Assembly (NCBI GenBank): GCA_012523405.1
Contig: JAAYIN010000051.1
Coordinates: forward strand, 1-64,000
Origin: Clostridiales bacterium
Lineage (GTDB): Bacteria > Bacillota > Clostridia > Christensenellales > Aristaeellaceae
Direction: 5' to 3'
Length of the DNA stretch: 64,000 nt
The notes beneath the pieces are model-generated. The model was given only the letters and a program-made list of their open reading frames with translations, was not told the origin of the DNA and did no database searches. How positions within the stretch are numbered: position 1 is the stretch's first letter; the number at the start of each line of letters is the position of its first letter. The position numbers and the translations under genes were made by a program. Below are positions 35,342 to 44,004 of this stretch, in pieces.

Positions 35342-36370
35342 TCATTCGCGGTAGAAATTCATCGGGTAGCTCAGGTGGGTGATCTCCTCCAGATTGTCCA
35401 CCGTCACGTACCCAGCGGGGGCGTTGAGCACTGATGGAATGCGGTTGACCACCGTCGCGCAGGTATGCTCCACCGTTGCGGGTTTCTTCACAAAGAAGGT
35501 GGTATCGGGCTCTCCCGTGATCTTCCAGTCGCACATATCGCCGTCATCAGGACCGTAAACCTTGCCGATGCACTGCGTTTCAATGATCGGACCTTGGAAG
35601 GTTTCCGTGGTCACGACCGCGCTCATGCCGATGCAGTTGCCCTTAGGGATCGTCTCGCCCAAGGTCTCAGAATAGAGATCCTCATCATAGAAGAACGGGA
35701 TGCTCTTTTGGGTCTGGCTCTTAATCGTCCAGCCCATCTTGGAGCAAAGCGATTCGTTGGAGTTCCAGACATAGGCGGGTTCCAGTGTCTCAGGGTGCGC
35801 TATCTGCGCCTCAAACTGGTCAGGGGTTAGCCCCGCGCCATGTGCTTTTGCCAGTGCCAGACCATAGTCCTCCACATTGTAGCTAACCGCGCCTTCGATG
35901 CGGTCAATGCGGTGCACGCCCGCTGCTACAAGCGCAACCATGTGATCCCAGAAGATGTCCTGCATGCCGCTGCCGACAATCGTGCAGCCGTTTTCCTTGG
36001 CGAGCGTGTCCAGCTTGTTGGTAATCGCTGCGGCGGTTGTCCACGGATAGATCGCTTCCTCGCAGGTCGTGATGATATCGATGCCGCGCATTGCACATTT
36101 TTCGAATTGCTCATAGCAATCGTTCATGAAGCTAAATAGCGTCACAATCGCGATATCAGCATCACATTCATCAAGCACTGCATCCGCGTCATCTCTGATC
36201 GTAACGCCGATCTTGCAGCCAAGCTCCGCATAGTCCCCCACGTCCATCCCCACCACTGCTGGATCAACGTCAATCGCGCCTACAATCTCCGCGCCTTTTT
36301 CATACAGGTAGCGCAGGGTGTATTTCGCCATTTTGCCGCACCCATATTGAACCACTCTAATCTTTTCCAT
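35342..36370 (-). CDS. DapB-like NAD(P)-dependent amine dehydrogenase family protein
   Basis: The 342-residue protein starts with a Rossmann motif ([17 protein letters not shown]) and resembles the COG3804 group that includes 2,4-diaminopentanoate dehydrogenase of ornithine fermentation, with an N-terminal domain related to dihydrodipicolinate reductase. A role in oxidative deamination of an amino acid derivative is plausible, but other ornithine-pathway genes are not in the window, so the substrate is open. TTAGGAGG precedes the ATG. It is a single gene convergent with the dipeptidase gene. Confidence 0.75.
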   Translation of the reverse strand: MEKIRVVQYGCGKMAKYTLRYLYEKGAEIVGAIDVDPAVVGMDVGDYAELGCKIGVTIRDDADAVLDECDADIAIVTLFSFMNDCYEQFEKCAMRGIDIITTCEEAIYPWTTAAAITNKLDTLAKENGCTIVGSGMQDIFWDHMVALVAAGVHRIDRIEGAVSYNVEDYGLALAKAHGAGLTPDQFEAQIAHPETLEPAYVWNSNESLCSKMGWTIKSQTQKSIPFFYDEDLYSETLGETIPKGNCIGMSAVVTTETFQGPIIETQCIGKVYGPDDGDMCDWKITGEPDTTFFVKKPATVEHTCATVVNRIPSVLNAPAGYVTVDNLEEITHLSYPMNFYRE

Positions 36371-36396
36371 CTACTGATAGCCTCCTAACACATTAC

Positions 36397-36438
36397 ATGG
36401 GTTGCCCCATTCATAGCTATCATTCCCCATATAATGGG
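36397..36438. promoter_or_regulatory. Paired ATGGG/CCCAT palindromes upstream of the dehydrogenase gene
   Basis: ATGGG-4-CCCAT (36397-36410) and CCCAT-3-ATGGG (36426-36438) lie in the upstream region, the second overlapping a possible -10 (TTATAT on the minus strand). A third ATGGG is at 36464. They may be operator sites for an unknown regulator. Confidence 0.35.
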
Positions 36439-36473
36439 TTATTATGTTAGGGTATGAAAATTGATGGGTCAAA

Positions 36474-36508
36474 AAAACAGGCATTGCTCATAGAACGCTG
36501 CCTGTTTT
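36474..36508 (-). terminator. Rho-independent terminator of the secreted-protein operon
   Basis: A 10-bp stem (AAAACAGGCA and complement) is followed on the minus strand by a run of seven T. It lies 61 nt past the stop at 36569. Confidence 0.85.
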
Positions 36509-36568
36509 CTTAATCATCCAATATTCTATGTTACACTTTCTCTATCCGCGCCTTTGCATAGTCGCTGC

Positions 36569-37513
36569 TCATTTTCCTTGCAGCAGTATTGGCGCAAGCA
36601 AAACGTTTCCTTCCACCTCTGTCAGTTCCATATAAATGGATGCCGGCAGTTGATCCATTGCTAAGGTGATGGTTTCCGGCGGTGCTCCATTTGGCAAGGC
36701 ATTCCCGTCAGCATCAAGCAATGCGAAGCTGTACTCAAAACTCTGCTCCTCCCTCTTCCACTGAGGATAAACATAGGTCGTAAGTCCGCTTTGAGTCATG
36801 TTCACAGTTTCAAACGGCAAATCCTCCGAGCTGGCAACCGTATAGACCTTTTCTTGCAGCGGCTGAAGGATGGAAACCGTACTTGGATGCTCATATTGAT
36901 TGAGCAAAGTGAAGCTCCCCGTATCCAAGTTAACTTCATAGAGTTGAATCAACCATGTAATGGGCAATGATTCGCCGCCAGTGACGACCCTTGCTCCGCT
37001 AATCAGAGTGGAGACATGATCCGCACCTTGAAAATAGTCAAGAAAATACTCGGGAAGCGCATCAAATTCCTTTGGATAGGCATATACGCACACCAGCTGT
37101 TTGCCGTCTTCCTTCGCAGCCTCGATAAATGTGCGGCTGTCGTCCACTTCGCTTTCCTGATTCATGCCAGAGATCGGGTCATCCATTTCCGCGCCCGCAG
37201 GAAAAATCAATGTATCTGCCTGATCGGCTGGAATCGCCGAGACCGCCGTGTAAACCCATAGACCGTCATATAGGATTTCATCCAGTGTGATTTGCACCTC
37301 GCCGCAATCGAGCGTTTCCGGCGCATTGCCGTCATGCACTTTTTCTTGCACAGCGGATGGCATTTCATAACCATTTCGCTTCATATAGTCACTGATTGGG
37401 GTTGTGCCCTGAGATATATCGGTCTGATCCATTTCCGCCATTGCTCCCATCGTACTGAACATACATAGCAATACTACCATTGCTGCAAAGACCTTTGTTA
37501 TCCTGTTTTTCAT
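36569..37513 (-). CDS. Secreted protein of unknown function
   Basis: The 314-residue protein has a clear signal peptide (KVFAAMVVLLCMFSTMGAMA, cleavage before EMDQTD) and a beta-rich mature part with alternating hydrophobic residues. I do not recognise a family with confidence; DUF4179/DUF5643-like ectodomains have a similar look. It is the last of three secreted-protein genes in one operon, about 50 nt after the second binding-protein gene. Confidence 0.6.
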   Translation of the reverse strand: MKNRITKVFAAMVVLLCMFSTMGAMAEMDQTDISQGTTPISDYMKRNGYEMPSAVQEKVHDGNAPETLDCGEVQITLDEILYDGLWVYTAVSAIPADQADTLIFPAGAEMDDPISGMNQESEVDDSRTFIEAAKEDGKQLVCVYAYPKEFDALPEYFLDYFQGADHVSTLISGARVVTGGESLPITWLIQLYEVNLDTGSFTLLNQYEHPSTVSILQPLQEKVYTVASSEDLPFETVNMTQSGLTTYVYPQWKREEQSFEYSFALLDADGNALPNGAPPETITLAMDQLPASIYMELTEVEGNVLLAPILLQGK

Positions 37514-37562
37514 GATGCTGTGTCACTCCTCATTCCTTTAATTTGTCATATCCTTGGCGCGG

Positions 37563-38921
37563 TTATTGGTTTTCCATTTCAATCATTGCAGCTAATTGAT
37601 CAAGCCGCTCAACGAACTCAGCTGCATCCATGCTCCCTGAGCAGAAGCGTTCCATTAATTGCCTCACATTTTGCCCGTTCTCTGTATTGGGATCAAAGAC
37701 GCTGGGCGGCTGGAAGTATAAAGAATCTCCATAAGAACGGTATACGTCCAATTCCTCTTGGGGCACGATATAGCGATTCCTGGGATTTGATACATCTTCC
37801 AATGCGTCGATGAATACCTCCTGCGTAATTTCAAGCTCGGCTCTTGCAAGCGGGTCCATATCCTGCGTGTTTTCCAATTGACGCTCTATTTCCGCGACTC
37901 TGCCTTGCCATTCTTCAACCATAGGCTCATATTGCGGGTCTTCTACAACAGCGGCATTTGAGTACAGATAGGCCCCTGTTCGATCAGAAAGCGCAGCCAG
38001 CGAGGTTTCGATAAACTTCAATGCCAGTTCCTTATTTGGACTGGCCGCATTGAGAAAGTAAGCGGTTAGCATGGACCTGATCAATATGGGTTGATCCTCT
38101 GTCATTCGAAGGGGGACAAGGGTTGCCAAATCCGCCATGCTATAACCATTTTCATTAAATAATTGCATTTCTCCCTTCTGTTCAGGTTCATTTTCATACA
38201 GCGCTTTGCCCGTTTCTACGCATCGATTCAGCAGCTTTGTGAAAATCGGCGTATCAAACCTGAGCGGTTCGTCAGCATATGAGCGCTGCATGATGTAGTT
38301 TTCTACCAGTCTCTGGACTAAGTACGATATATAGCTGTTCTCATCATATAATTCGGAATCAAATACATTGGTCACGCAGATATTGTATTCAGGTTCATCT
38401 GCAATACGTTCCGCCCACATATCCAGAAAATCCAGCAGCCCTGTAAATGAGGTCGGCACGTCCTTTGCGCTAAGTCCTGCCGCTTCCCATGTTTCAGGCA
38501 CATAGGCATAGTAAATTGAAGCAGACTCATATGGAACGCCATAAATGACCCCGTCACGAATGAACTGCTGCTGCACGGAAGGGTACATTTCGCCAATCTT
38601 TTGAGCGATCAATGGATTGTCCGGCAGGCTGGCGCAATAGCCCTTCGCAATCAACTGATCGATGTCAAAGCTTTGGGTGTACATCGTAAACACATCATAA
38701 GGGAACTCACCCGTCAGCATTTCGCCAATCAACTCATCCGTCGAGTTGTAAATGATGGATTCAAATTTCAAGTCTATTTCTGGATTTTCCCTTACAAACT
38801 GCTTGTACACATCACTGTCCGTGGTAAGCCCTTCAACATGCAGCGTATCAGCCAGCGCAGGCATAGCTAGGCAAATAAGGATAAGCGCGGCGGCTAAAGC
38901 CCTTAGCAGCATATGCTTCAT
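37563..38921 (-). CDS. Extracellular solute-binding protein, family 1-like (orphan, second copy)
   Basis: The 452-residue protein has a signal peptide (ALAAALILICLAMPALA-DT) and type 1 solute-binding features: FPYDVFTMYTQSFDIDQLI, a YGVPYESASIYY segment and SFTGLLDFLDMWAERI. No lipobox Cys is present. The gene before it encodes a paralogue with the same layout. No permease or ATPase gene is linked, so a transport role is not shown. AAAGGAGTGGATATCT precedes the ATG. Confidence 0.75.
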   Translation of the reverse strand: MKHMLLRALAAALILICLAMPALADTLHVEGLTTDSDVYKQFVRENPEIDLKFESIIYNSTDELIGEMLTGEFPYDVFTMYTQSFDIDQLIAKGYCASLPDNPLIAQKIGEMYPSVQQQFIRDGVIYGVPYESASIYYAYVPETWEAAGLSAKDVPTSFTGLLDFLDMWAERIADEPEYNICVTNVFDSELYDENSYISYLVQRLVENYIMQRSYADEPLRFDTPIFTKLLNRCVETGKALYENEPEQKGEMQLFNENGYSMADLATLVPLRMTEDQPILIRSMLTAYFLNAASPNKELALKFIETSLAALSDRTGAYLYSNAAVVEDPQYEPMVEEWQGRVAEIERQLENTQDMDPLARAELEITQEVFIDALEDVSNPRNRYIVPQEELDVYRSYGDSLYFQPPSVFDPNTENGQNVRQLMERFCSGSMDAAEFVERLDQLAAMIEMENQ

Positions 38922-38961
38922 AGATATCCACTCCTTTACATCAGTCGTTTTTGCACCGCAA

Positions 38962-40371
38962 TCACTTCACCAGATCATCCAATCTCTGAGCAAGCTTTTC
39001 AGCCGTGATGCTTCCGGTTGAAAACTGCTTTCTCTGCGCTGTGATTTCGCTGCTGATTGAGTCAAAACCGTCAGGGGAAGCAAAATAGAAACATTCGACT
39101 AGCGAGTGATAGGTATCCAGTTGTTCTTTGGTTGCATAGTACTCTTGATCATAGACCTTTCCAAGAACGTACTGCCAGCGTATGACATTCTCTTCATATT
39201 CTTTACGGGTCAATTCGTCTGTTGCTGGATCTGCTAGTACAGCATTGCCCTCCTCTATTTTCTGTTGCCAAAAATCCACCAACCCGTAATTCTGGGAAGG
39301 CACTGCCTCATGCGTATCTGAAAACAAATCAGCTTTTGCCTTCAGATAATCGGCGTCTTCCGTTGTCTGTTTCATCACATCACAGGTATGGCTGCGCAAA
39401 TTGTTCATGAAAAAAGCCAGGAAGGACGCGGCTTGTTCAGCGTTTTTGCTCGCTGCACTAACAGCGCACAGCTTCATCTCGGATTTAATGAAGATCGGAT
39501 CATCGTCCGTCATGCGCAACGGTATCAGCTGACCGAGTGCGCGTAGTTCGCCTGTTCGATCCGAAAACAGGGCTTCACTATCTTTTATGTCGTCATATTG
39601 GTAGAGCAGCTCTCCCACTGTTTTTGTCCGTTCCAGCAATGCGATGAATTCCGATGTGCTAAACTGCACCGCCATCCCCTGAAACTCGCATTGATCAACA
39701 TAATTTCCAATCAGCAGTTCCAGCAACCAATTCGTATAGGCGGTTGGTCCATAGTTATCGTCGTCAAATGAATAGATGCACACATTGTCTATCGGTTTTG
39801 TGCGGATGCCTTCACAATACCCTTCCAGAAAGTCTAGGAAGCCTGTATATGATGCGGGAACATCCGTCTCCGCCAACCCTGCCAGCTCCCATACGTTTTT
39901 GTCGTAATAGAAATATCTTGGCGAAACACAAAGCGGTACACCATATACCTTTCCATCATAAGTAACCGCATTCATGAGGGACGGATGAATCTGCGCAACG
40001 ACGTCCATAACAGCCTCATACTGCGACAAATCCACGCAAAGACCTTCTGCGATGATCTGTCTGTGATCATGGGACAAGGTATCCATTGTGAACACATCTG
40101 TCTTAAATTCCTTCTTTTCCAAGGCCTTTTGCAAAGACTTCGTTGATTGATAAGGCATCTTCTTATTGGGGGATAGCTTGTTATCGGGATATGCACTCGT
40201 AAAGGCTGCATACCATTGAGCTTCAAGCGATTTATTTTCTTCCGAGTACAGAGTTTTTGGATTAAAGTAAATGCCTTGAATTTTCAAAGTTTCTGCTGCT
40301 GCGAATGCGGATGTGCAGGTACATAGTAATACCAACAGCCATACGATCCATTTGCTGAAAACCGATTTCAT
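38962..40371 (-). CDS. Extracellular solute-binding protein, family 1-like (orphan, first copy)
   Basis: The 469-residue protein has a signal peptide (WIVWLLVLLCTCTSAFA) and matches its downstream paralogue at FKTDVFTMDTLSHD, YGVPLCVSPRYFYYD and SYTGFLDFLEGY. Both proteins end in a helical region around an (E)QLD-Y motif and an RLD-L tail. The start is the ATG at 40371, directly after GGAGGGAAAGGGT; the ATG at 40386 is less likely. It is the first gene of the three-gene secreted operon. Confidence 0.75.
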   Translation of the reverse strand: MKSVFSKWIVWLLVLLCTCTSAFAAAETLKIQGIYFNPKTLYSEENKSLEAQWYAAFTSAYPDNKLSPNKKMPYQSTKSLQKALEKKEFKTDVFTMDTLSHDHRQIIAEGLCVDLSQYEAVMDVVAQIHPSLMNAVTYDGKVYGVPLCVSPRYFYYDKNVWELAGLAETDVPASYTGFLDFLEGYCEGIRTKPIDNVCIYSFDDDNYGPTAYTNWLLELLIGNYVDQCEFQGMAVQFSTSEFIALLERTKTVGELLYQYDDIKDSEALFSDRTGELRALGQLIPLRMTDDDPIFIKSEMKLCAVSAASKNAEQAASFLAFFMNNLRSHTCDVMKQTTEDADYLKAKADLFSDTHEAVPSQNYGLVDFWQQKIEEGNAVLADPATDELTRKEYEENVIRWQYVLGKVYDQEYYATKEQLDTYHSLVECFYFASPDGFDSISSEITAQRKQFSTGSITAEKLAQRLDDLVK

Positions 40372-40412
40372 ACCCTTTCCCTCCATCCATCATGATGATT
40401 CCGCGTTTCTGC

Positions 40413-40424
40413 TCTACCGGTAGA
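40413..40424. promoter_or_regulatory. 12-bp perfect palindrome upstream of the secreted-protein operon
   Basis: TCTACCGGTAGA is a perfect palindrome 42 bp upstream of the first gene, just downstream of a possible minus-strand -10 (TATAGA, 40429-40434). No -35 is clear. It could be an operator. Confidence 0.35.
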
Positions 40425-40481
40425 ATGTTCTATAGATAGTAGACGGAGAGCGATGGGAAATGATCGAGTTTGAAATGTAAC

Positions 40482-40524
40482 AAAAAAACGCCTGCCCTAG
40501 TTTTAACTAGAACAGGCGTTTTTG
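40482..40524 (-). terminator. Rho-independent terminator of the ECF/Mrp/C_GCAxxG cluster
   Basis: Outer arms AAAAACGCCTG (40484-40494) and complement (40513-40523) plus an inner CTAGTT/AACTAG pair form a long hairpin. On the minus strand it ends in a T-run. It lies 11 nt past the stop of the C_GCAxxG_C_C gene. Confidence 0.9.
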
Positions 40525-40534
40525 ATTTTTTCAG

Positions 40535-41005
40535 TTATTCAGCTTTTTCGTTCAGCTCATCCGCGATCATGCCCGCACATGTTTCCACATAGCGCGCGCA
40601 GGGGCGTTGTTTATAGTATTCAGGGGTGCGCTCGCTTGGCTCGCCAGATGCAACGATGTGATTGCGCTTGAGCAGCTCGCGGCATTCGATGGTTTCAAAA
40701 TCCGCCTCGAATTTCGCTACCAATGCCTGCTCCGCTGCGTACAGATGCTTCTTGCCCTGCATGTCCGCCGCATCATCATAGCCGCCATGCGCGCCAACCA
40801 CCATCATCATGCCCGTGATCGCGCCGCATACATTGCGCATACCGCCAATACCGCCGCCAAAACCGCTGCTCAGCTTCAGCGCTTGGCTTTCTGTCAGCCC
40901 CGCTTCCTGTGCATAAGCCGCAAACACGGACTGCGCACAGTTATATCCGCCTAAAAACAGGTCTCTTGCTTTATCAATCTTGGATTGCTTATTAATGATC
41001 TGCAT
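40535..41005 (-). CDS. C_GCAxxG_C_C family probable redox protein
   Basis: The 156-residue protein shows the family pattern of spaced cysteines: Cys23 in GGYNCAQSV, Cys60 in RNVCGAITG, Cys108 in IECREL, and Cys136 in RPCARYV, with an extra Cys143. The family is thought to be redox-active or metal-binding and its role is not settled. It lies 9 nt after an Mrp-type iron-sulfur ATPase gene, which agrees with a link to metal or redox chemistry. Confidence 0.9.
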   Translation of the reverse strand: MQIINKQSKIDKARDLFLGGYNCAQSVFAAYAQEAGLTESQALKLSSGFGGGIGGMRNVCGAITGMMMVVGAHGGYDDAADMQGKKHLYAAEQALVAKFEADFETIECRELLKRNHIVASGEPSERTPEYYKQRPCARYVETCAGMIADELNEKAE

Positions 41006-41014
41006 CGTTTCTCC

Positions 41015-41857
41015 TTACTCGTGAGCAATAGGCTCGAGCTCGTATAGTGCGTCAGCGACCTTGTCCAGCCAATCACCATTAAACAGCTCGATCATACCCT
41101 TGTCCACGCCGCCAGCCAGCTTGGGATCGATGGGGAGCTTGGCGGTGAGTTCAATCCCGTAGCGTTCCGCAATTTCAGCCAAGTGGCTCTTGCCGAACAC
41201 TTCCACCTTGCAGTCGCAATCGGGGCACTGGATGTAGCTCATGTTTTCGACCATGCCCACAACAGGGATGTTCATCATGCCAGCCATCTTCAGCGCCTTT
41301 TCAACGATCATCTCAACCAGCTGCTGAGGGGTCGAAACAAGCACGACACCGTCCACAGGAATGGTCTGGAAAACCGTCAGCATCACGTCGCCCGTTCCCG
41401 GAGGCATATCGATAAAGAGAATATCCTTATCGCCCCAGATGACATCTGTCCAAAACTGACCAACAGCACCTGCAATCACAGGGCCGCGCCATACAACAGG
41501 GTCACTGGCGTTTTCAAGGAGAAGATTGAGGCTCATGACATCAATGCCGGTCTTGGTTGTCACAGGGTAAATGCCCTCATCCGAGCCGCCTGCGCGGTCT
41601 GTCAGGCCAAATGCCTTTGGGATGGAAGGGCCTGTGATATCAGCATCCAAAATGCCGACCTTGAGTCCCTGCCGCTGTGCAAGCACTGCCAGCAATGCTG
41701 TTACCATGCTCTTGCCTACGCCGCCCTTGCCGCTGCAAACACCAATCACCTTTTTGATATGACTCAGCTCATTGGGCTTGGTTAGCATGCTCTGTGGTTT
41801 GGAGCGGTCTCCGCAGCTTTCGCCGCAGCTGGAACAATCGTGTGTACATTCGCTCAT
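41015..41857 (-). CDS. Mrp/NBP35-family iron-sulfur carrier ATPase (ApbC-like)
   Basis: The protein (280 residues) carries an N-terminal cysteine cluster (Cys4, 8, 11, 15 in CTHDCSSCGESC), a deviant P-loop GKGGVGKS at 43-50, FIDMPPGTGD as switch/Walker B, and CPDC near residue 214, all typical of ApbC/NBP35 proteins that bind and transfer iron-sulfur clusters. The start is the ATG at 41857 after AAAGGAT; a TTG two codons upstream is not used. It should not be confused with the Mrp antiporter at the far end of the window. Confidence 0.93.
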   Translation of the reverse strand: MSECTHDCSSCGESCGDRSKPQSMLTKPNELSHIKKVIGVCSGKGGVGKSMVTALLAVLAQRQGLKVGILDADITGPSIPKAFGLTDRAGGSDEGIYPVTTKTGIDVMSLNLLLENASDPVVWRGPVIAGAVGQFWTDVIWGDKDILFIDMPPGTGDVMLTVFQTIPVDGVVLVSTPQQLVEMIVEKALKMAGMMNIPVVGMVENMSYIQCPDCDCKVEVFGKSHLAEIAERYGIELTAKLPIDPKLAGGVDKGMIELFNGDWLDKVADALYELEPIAHE

Positions 41858-41880
41858 TGTCAATAATCCTTTCTATACCG

Positions 41881-42303
41881 TTACTTAAGGGAGGGATCTG
41901 CAAGAACCGCCGCTACCATCTGCGCAGCTTCTTGCACAAGTGAATCAAGCGACTGCTTGCCCACGCCTGCAATCATAAGCCCGCACCGCTCAAGCGGCAC
42001 AAGCACCTTCTTTGCTTCACTTAGGCTGATCGCACCTGCAATACGGGGCGATATCTCGCCTAGCATCGCATTGGCATGTAGTATGCCCGCAACCCCGACA
42101 ATCACATCCGCGCTCTTGCATTGATAGGCAATCGCGCTCTCGCCCGTTGCGCCCATGTCCGCGCCTGCGCGAAGCATCGCGGCGGTTGCCTGTGCATTTG
42201 TGCCCAGTGCAATGATCGTTTGCGCAGGGACTGCTTTTTTGATCGCAGCAATCAGGCTTTTGCCCACACCGCCGCCCTGACCATCCACTACCAGCAGCTT
42301 CAT
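41881..42303 (-). CDS. DUF3842 family protein
   Basis: This 140-residue protein begins MKLLVVDGQGGGVGKS, a P-loop-like glycine-rich motif that defines DUF3842, and includes ALGTNAQATAAMLRAGA and ISLSEAKKVLVPL. The family is found in Clostridia and has no known function. It overlaps the kinase-like gene by 4 nt (ATGA) and lies 23 nt ahead of the Mrp/ApbC ATPase gene, so it is in the same operon. Confidence 0.85.
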   Translation of the reverse strand: MKLLVVDGQGGGVGKSLIAAIKKAVPAQTIIALGTNAQATAAMLRAGADMGATGESAIAYQCKSADVIVGVAGILHANAMLGEISPRIAGAISLSEAKKVLVPLERCGLMIAGVGKQSLDSLVQEAAQMVAAVLADPSLK

Positions 42304-43382
42304 TCCTCATCCTCCCATGTTACGCTTCTTAGGGCGAAATTCGCCCGAGCCTTCATATCATACGCCTTGAAGTACTTTTTTTCAAGGGGAATCCACTGGT
42401 TTTGGAATCTCTCAAGCATTAGAGGATTACGATTGGTTAAGCGTCTTTGCTGCTCAGCCTCGTCCACCCATACGAAAACCTTGATCACATCAAGCTTTTT
42501 ATACGCCTCATCAAAATACGGATGATGGCTGTAGCTCCCTTCGATCAGCGTTACGCCGATGGGGATGTACTGCTTTGCGTGCATCATGCCGCTTTGGCAG
42601 TCAAATGCCTGATAGGTAAACGGCTCGTGCTGCGCCATACCGCAAAGCACCTCGGATGCAAACCTTTCGTAGTGCACATTGCCACCCGCCTGCATCATCC
42701 GCTCCTTGGTTCTCATCTCAAAGGGCAAAAAGAAATCATCCATTTGGATGGGCTTTGTATCATATAGGCATGCTAAAAGCGCCGCAAGCGTTGTCTTGCC
42801 AGCGCCGCAGTCACCATCGATCACCACCGCAGGGTTCTTGTTTTCTTTGAGCGCTTCTTCTATCGCAATCAGTGCGGGCAGCAGCACCGCAAAGTCACTC
42901 ATCACCACGCGATATGCAGGCTGATAAGCCGCGCGGTAGCGCTGGCTATGGCTGACGACTGGATAGCCCGCCTCCTTGTAGTCCGCCAGATACGCCATGA
43001 GCGCATCGGCTGAAAACGGCGTTTCGCCCGCGTCTGCCAATGCCGCCAGAAGTGAAAGGCTCTCTTCAAAGCGCTCCGTGCTTGACTTTTGCTGCTGGGA
43101 TGAAACCTGCATCATCCTAGCGATCAGCTCGGGCGGCAGCTTTGCCGTATCCGGCGACGCGAGGTTGAGCCTCGCCATTCCCCCGCCGATATAGGTTGCG
43201 GGCTCCATCCCAGCATCCTCGCCCGCCTCTGCCATTTCGCGCCTAATCCAGTCCGCGCAGCCTGTGAGGTCATTAAAAAGATGACCGCAGCCAAACTCAG
43301 ATTGAAAAATGAGCTTGACTGCGTCCGTAATCTCCATTCGCGGAGATAGCTGTATATGCTTTTTCAAAAGCTTACCATTCAT
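42300..43382 (-). CDS. Uridine-kinase-like P-loop protein with extra N-terminal domain
   Basis: The 360-residue protein has a P-loop NTPase domain in its C-terminal half, with Walker A DGDCGAGKTT near 187-195, then MDDFFLPFEMRT and IEGSYSHHP, as in uridine kinase and related small-molecule kinases. The first ~175 residues form a separate domain I do not recognise. The start is the ATG at 43382 with AAGGAAG upstream. It follows the ECF S-component gene by 22 nt, so it may phosphorylate the imported compound. Confidence 0.75.
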   Translation of the reverse strand: MNGKLLKKHIQLSPRMEITDAVKLIFQSEFGCGHLFNDLTGCADWIRREMAEAGEDAGMEPATYIGGGMARLNLASPDTAKLPPELIARMMQVSSQQQKSSTERFEESLSLLAALADAGETPFSADALMAYLADYKEAGYPVVSHSQRYRAAYQPAYRVVMSDFAVLLPALIAIEEALKENKNPAVVIDGDCGAGKTTLAALLACLYDTKPIQMDDFFLPFEMRTKERMMQAGGNVHYERFASEVLCGMAQHEPFTYQAFDCQSGMMHAKQYIPIGVTLIEGSYSHHPYFDEAYKKLDVIKVFVWVDEAEQQRRLTNRNPLMLERFQNQWIPLEKKYFKAYDMKARANFALRSVTWEDEE

Positions 43383-43404
43383 CAAATTATCTTCCTTTTT
43401 ACGC

Positions 43405-43941
43405 TCAACCCTTGAGCGGAATCAGTTTGGCACGCTCCAGCGCAAATACCACCATCGGTACCAGCACCACCTGAAGCACCATTCCCGGCCATGCTGCGAC
43501 AAATCCTCTTGCCCAGAATATCGCGAGGGAGAATGTGTTTTCGGTCAGCATGCTGTAGATCGGGATGCTGACAATACCCCATACGATTCTGCCAATGATC
43601 ATCGCTGCAATCAGCGTGACGTAGACATTGATCGATTTTTTGGGGAGTTTCTCATACAGAACGCCTGCAACTGCGCCATAGGCGGCCAGTTCAAATGCCA
43701 TGCCAAGCGCCGTTGTCAGCGGCGGCATACCAAAGAGCAGCATGCGCAGCAGCGGCAGGATAAAGCCGACCGCGAGTCCCCACGGCCAGCCGCAGACAAA
43801 TCCGCAGATCAATGCCGGCAGATGCATGGGGAGCAGCATGTTTCCGATTTCGGGAATCTGCCCTGTGAGCAAGGGCAATACTAACCCAATGGCAAGGAAC
43901 ATCGCTGACAATGCCATTTTCAAAATTGTACTTTTTTTCAT
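43405..43941 (-). CDS. ECF transporter S-component (substrate-binding membrane protein)
   Basis: The 178-residue protein has about five to six membrane helices and features of ECF S-components: a short basic N-terminus, ALSAMFLAIGLVLP, and MHLPALICGFVCGWPWGLAVGFILPLLR-type helix 3 and loop (for example GFVCGWPWGLAVG). S-components bind a vitamin or precursor and share an EcfAA'T energy module encoded elsewhere. The substrate cannot be told. It is the first gene of a five-gene operon. Its leader has a possible ribosome-site switch. Confidence 0.82.
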   Translation of the reverse strand: MKKSTILKMALSAMFLAIGLVLPLLTGQIPEIGNMLLPMHLPALICGFVCGWPWGLAVGFILPLLRMLLFGMPPLTTALGMAFELAAYGAVAGVLYEKLPKKSINVYVTLIAAMIIGRIVWGIVSIPIYSMLTENTFSLAIFWARGFVAAWPGMVLQVVLVPMVVFALERAKLIPLKG

Positions 43942-43950
43942 TCAATTGTT

Positions 43951-44004
43951 CTTCCTTTCAAAGTGCGCTACTAAGCCACGCCCAACCTTTCTTCGGAAAG
44001 GAAG
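43951..44004 (-). promoter_or_regulatory. Candidate cis-regulatory RNA masking the ECF S-component ribosome site
   Basis: On the minus strand the ribosome site GAAAGGAAG (43951-43959), nine bases before the ATG, is perfectly complementary to CTTCCTTTC (43996-44004) upstream. The same CTTCCTTTC can pair locally with GAAAGG (43986-43991) across a CGAA loop. The two pairings exclude each other, as in translational riboswitches. A further small hairpin (GGTATC-GATATC) lies upstream in the roughly 97-nt leader. It does not match TPP, lysine, THF or preQ1-I patterns I know. Confidence 0.45.

Noticed and set aside
36569-40371. Complete ABC importer
   Set aside because: No permease or ATPase gene is found on either side; the only solute-binding-like genes are the two secreted paralogues.
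41015-41857. Calling the Mrp ATPase a partner of the Mrp antiporter
   Set aside because: The names coincide but this is the ApbC/NBP35 iron-sulfur family, unrelated to the antiporter genes at 55-64 kb.
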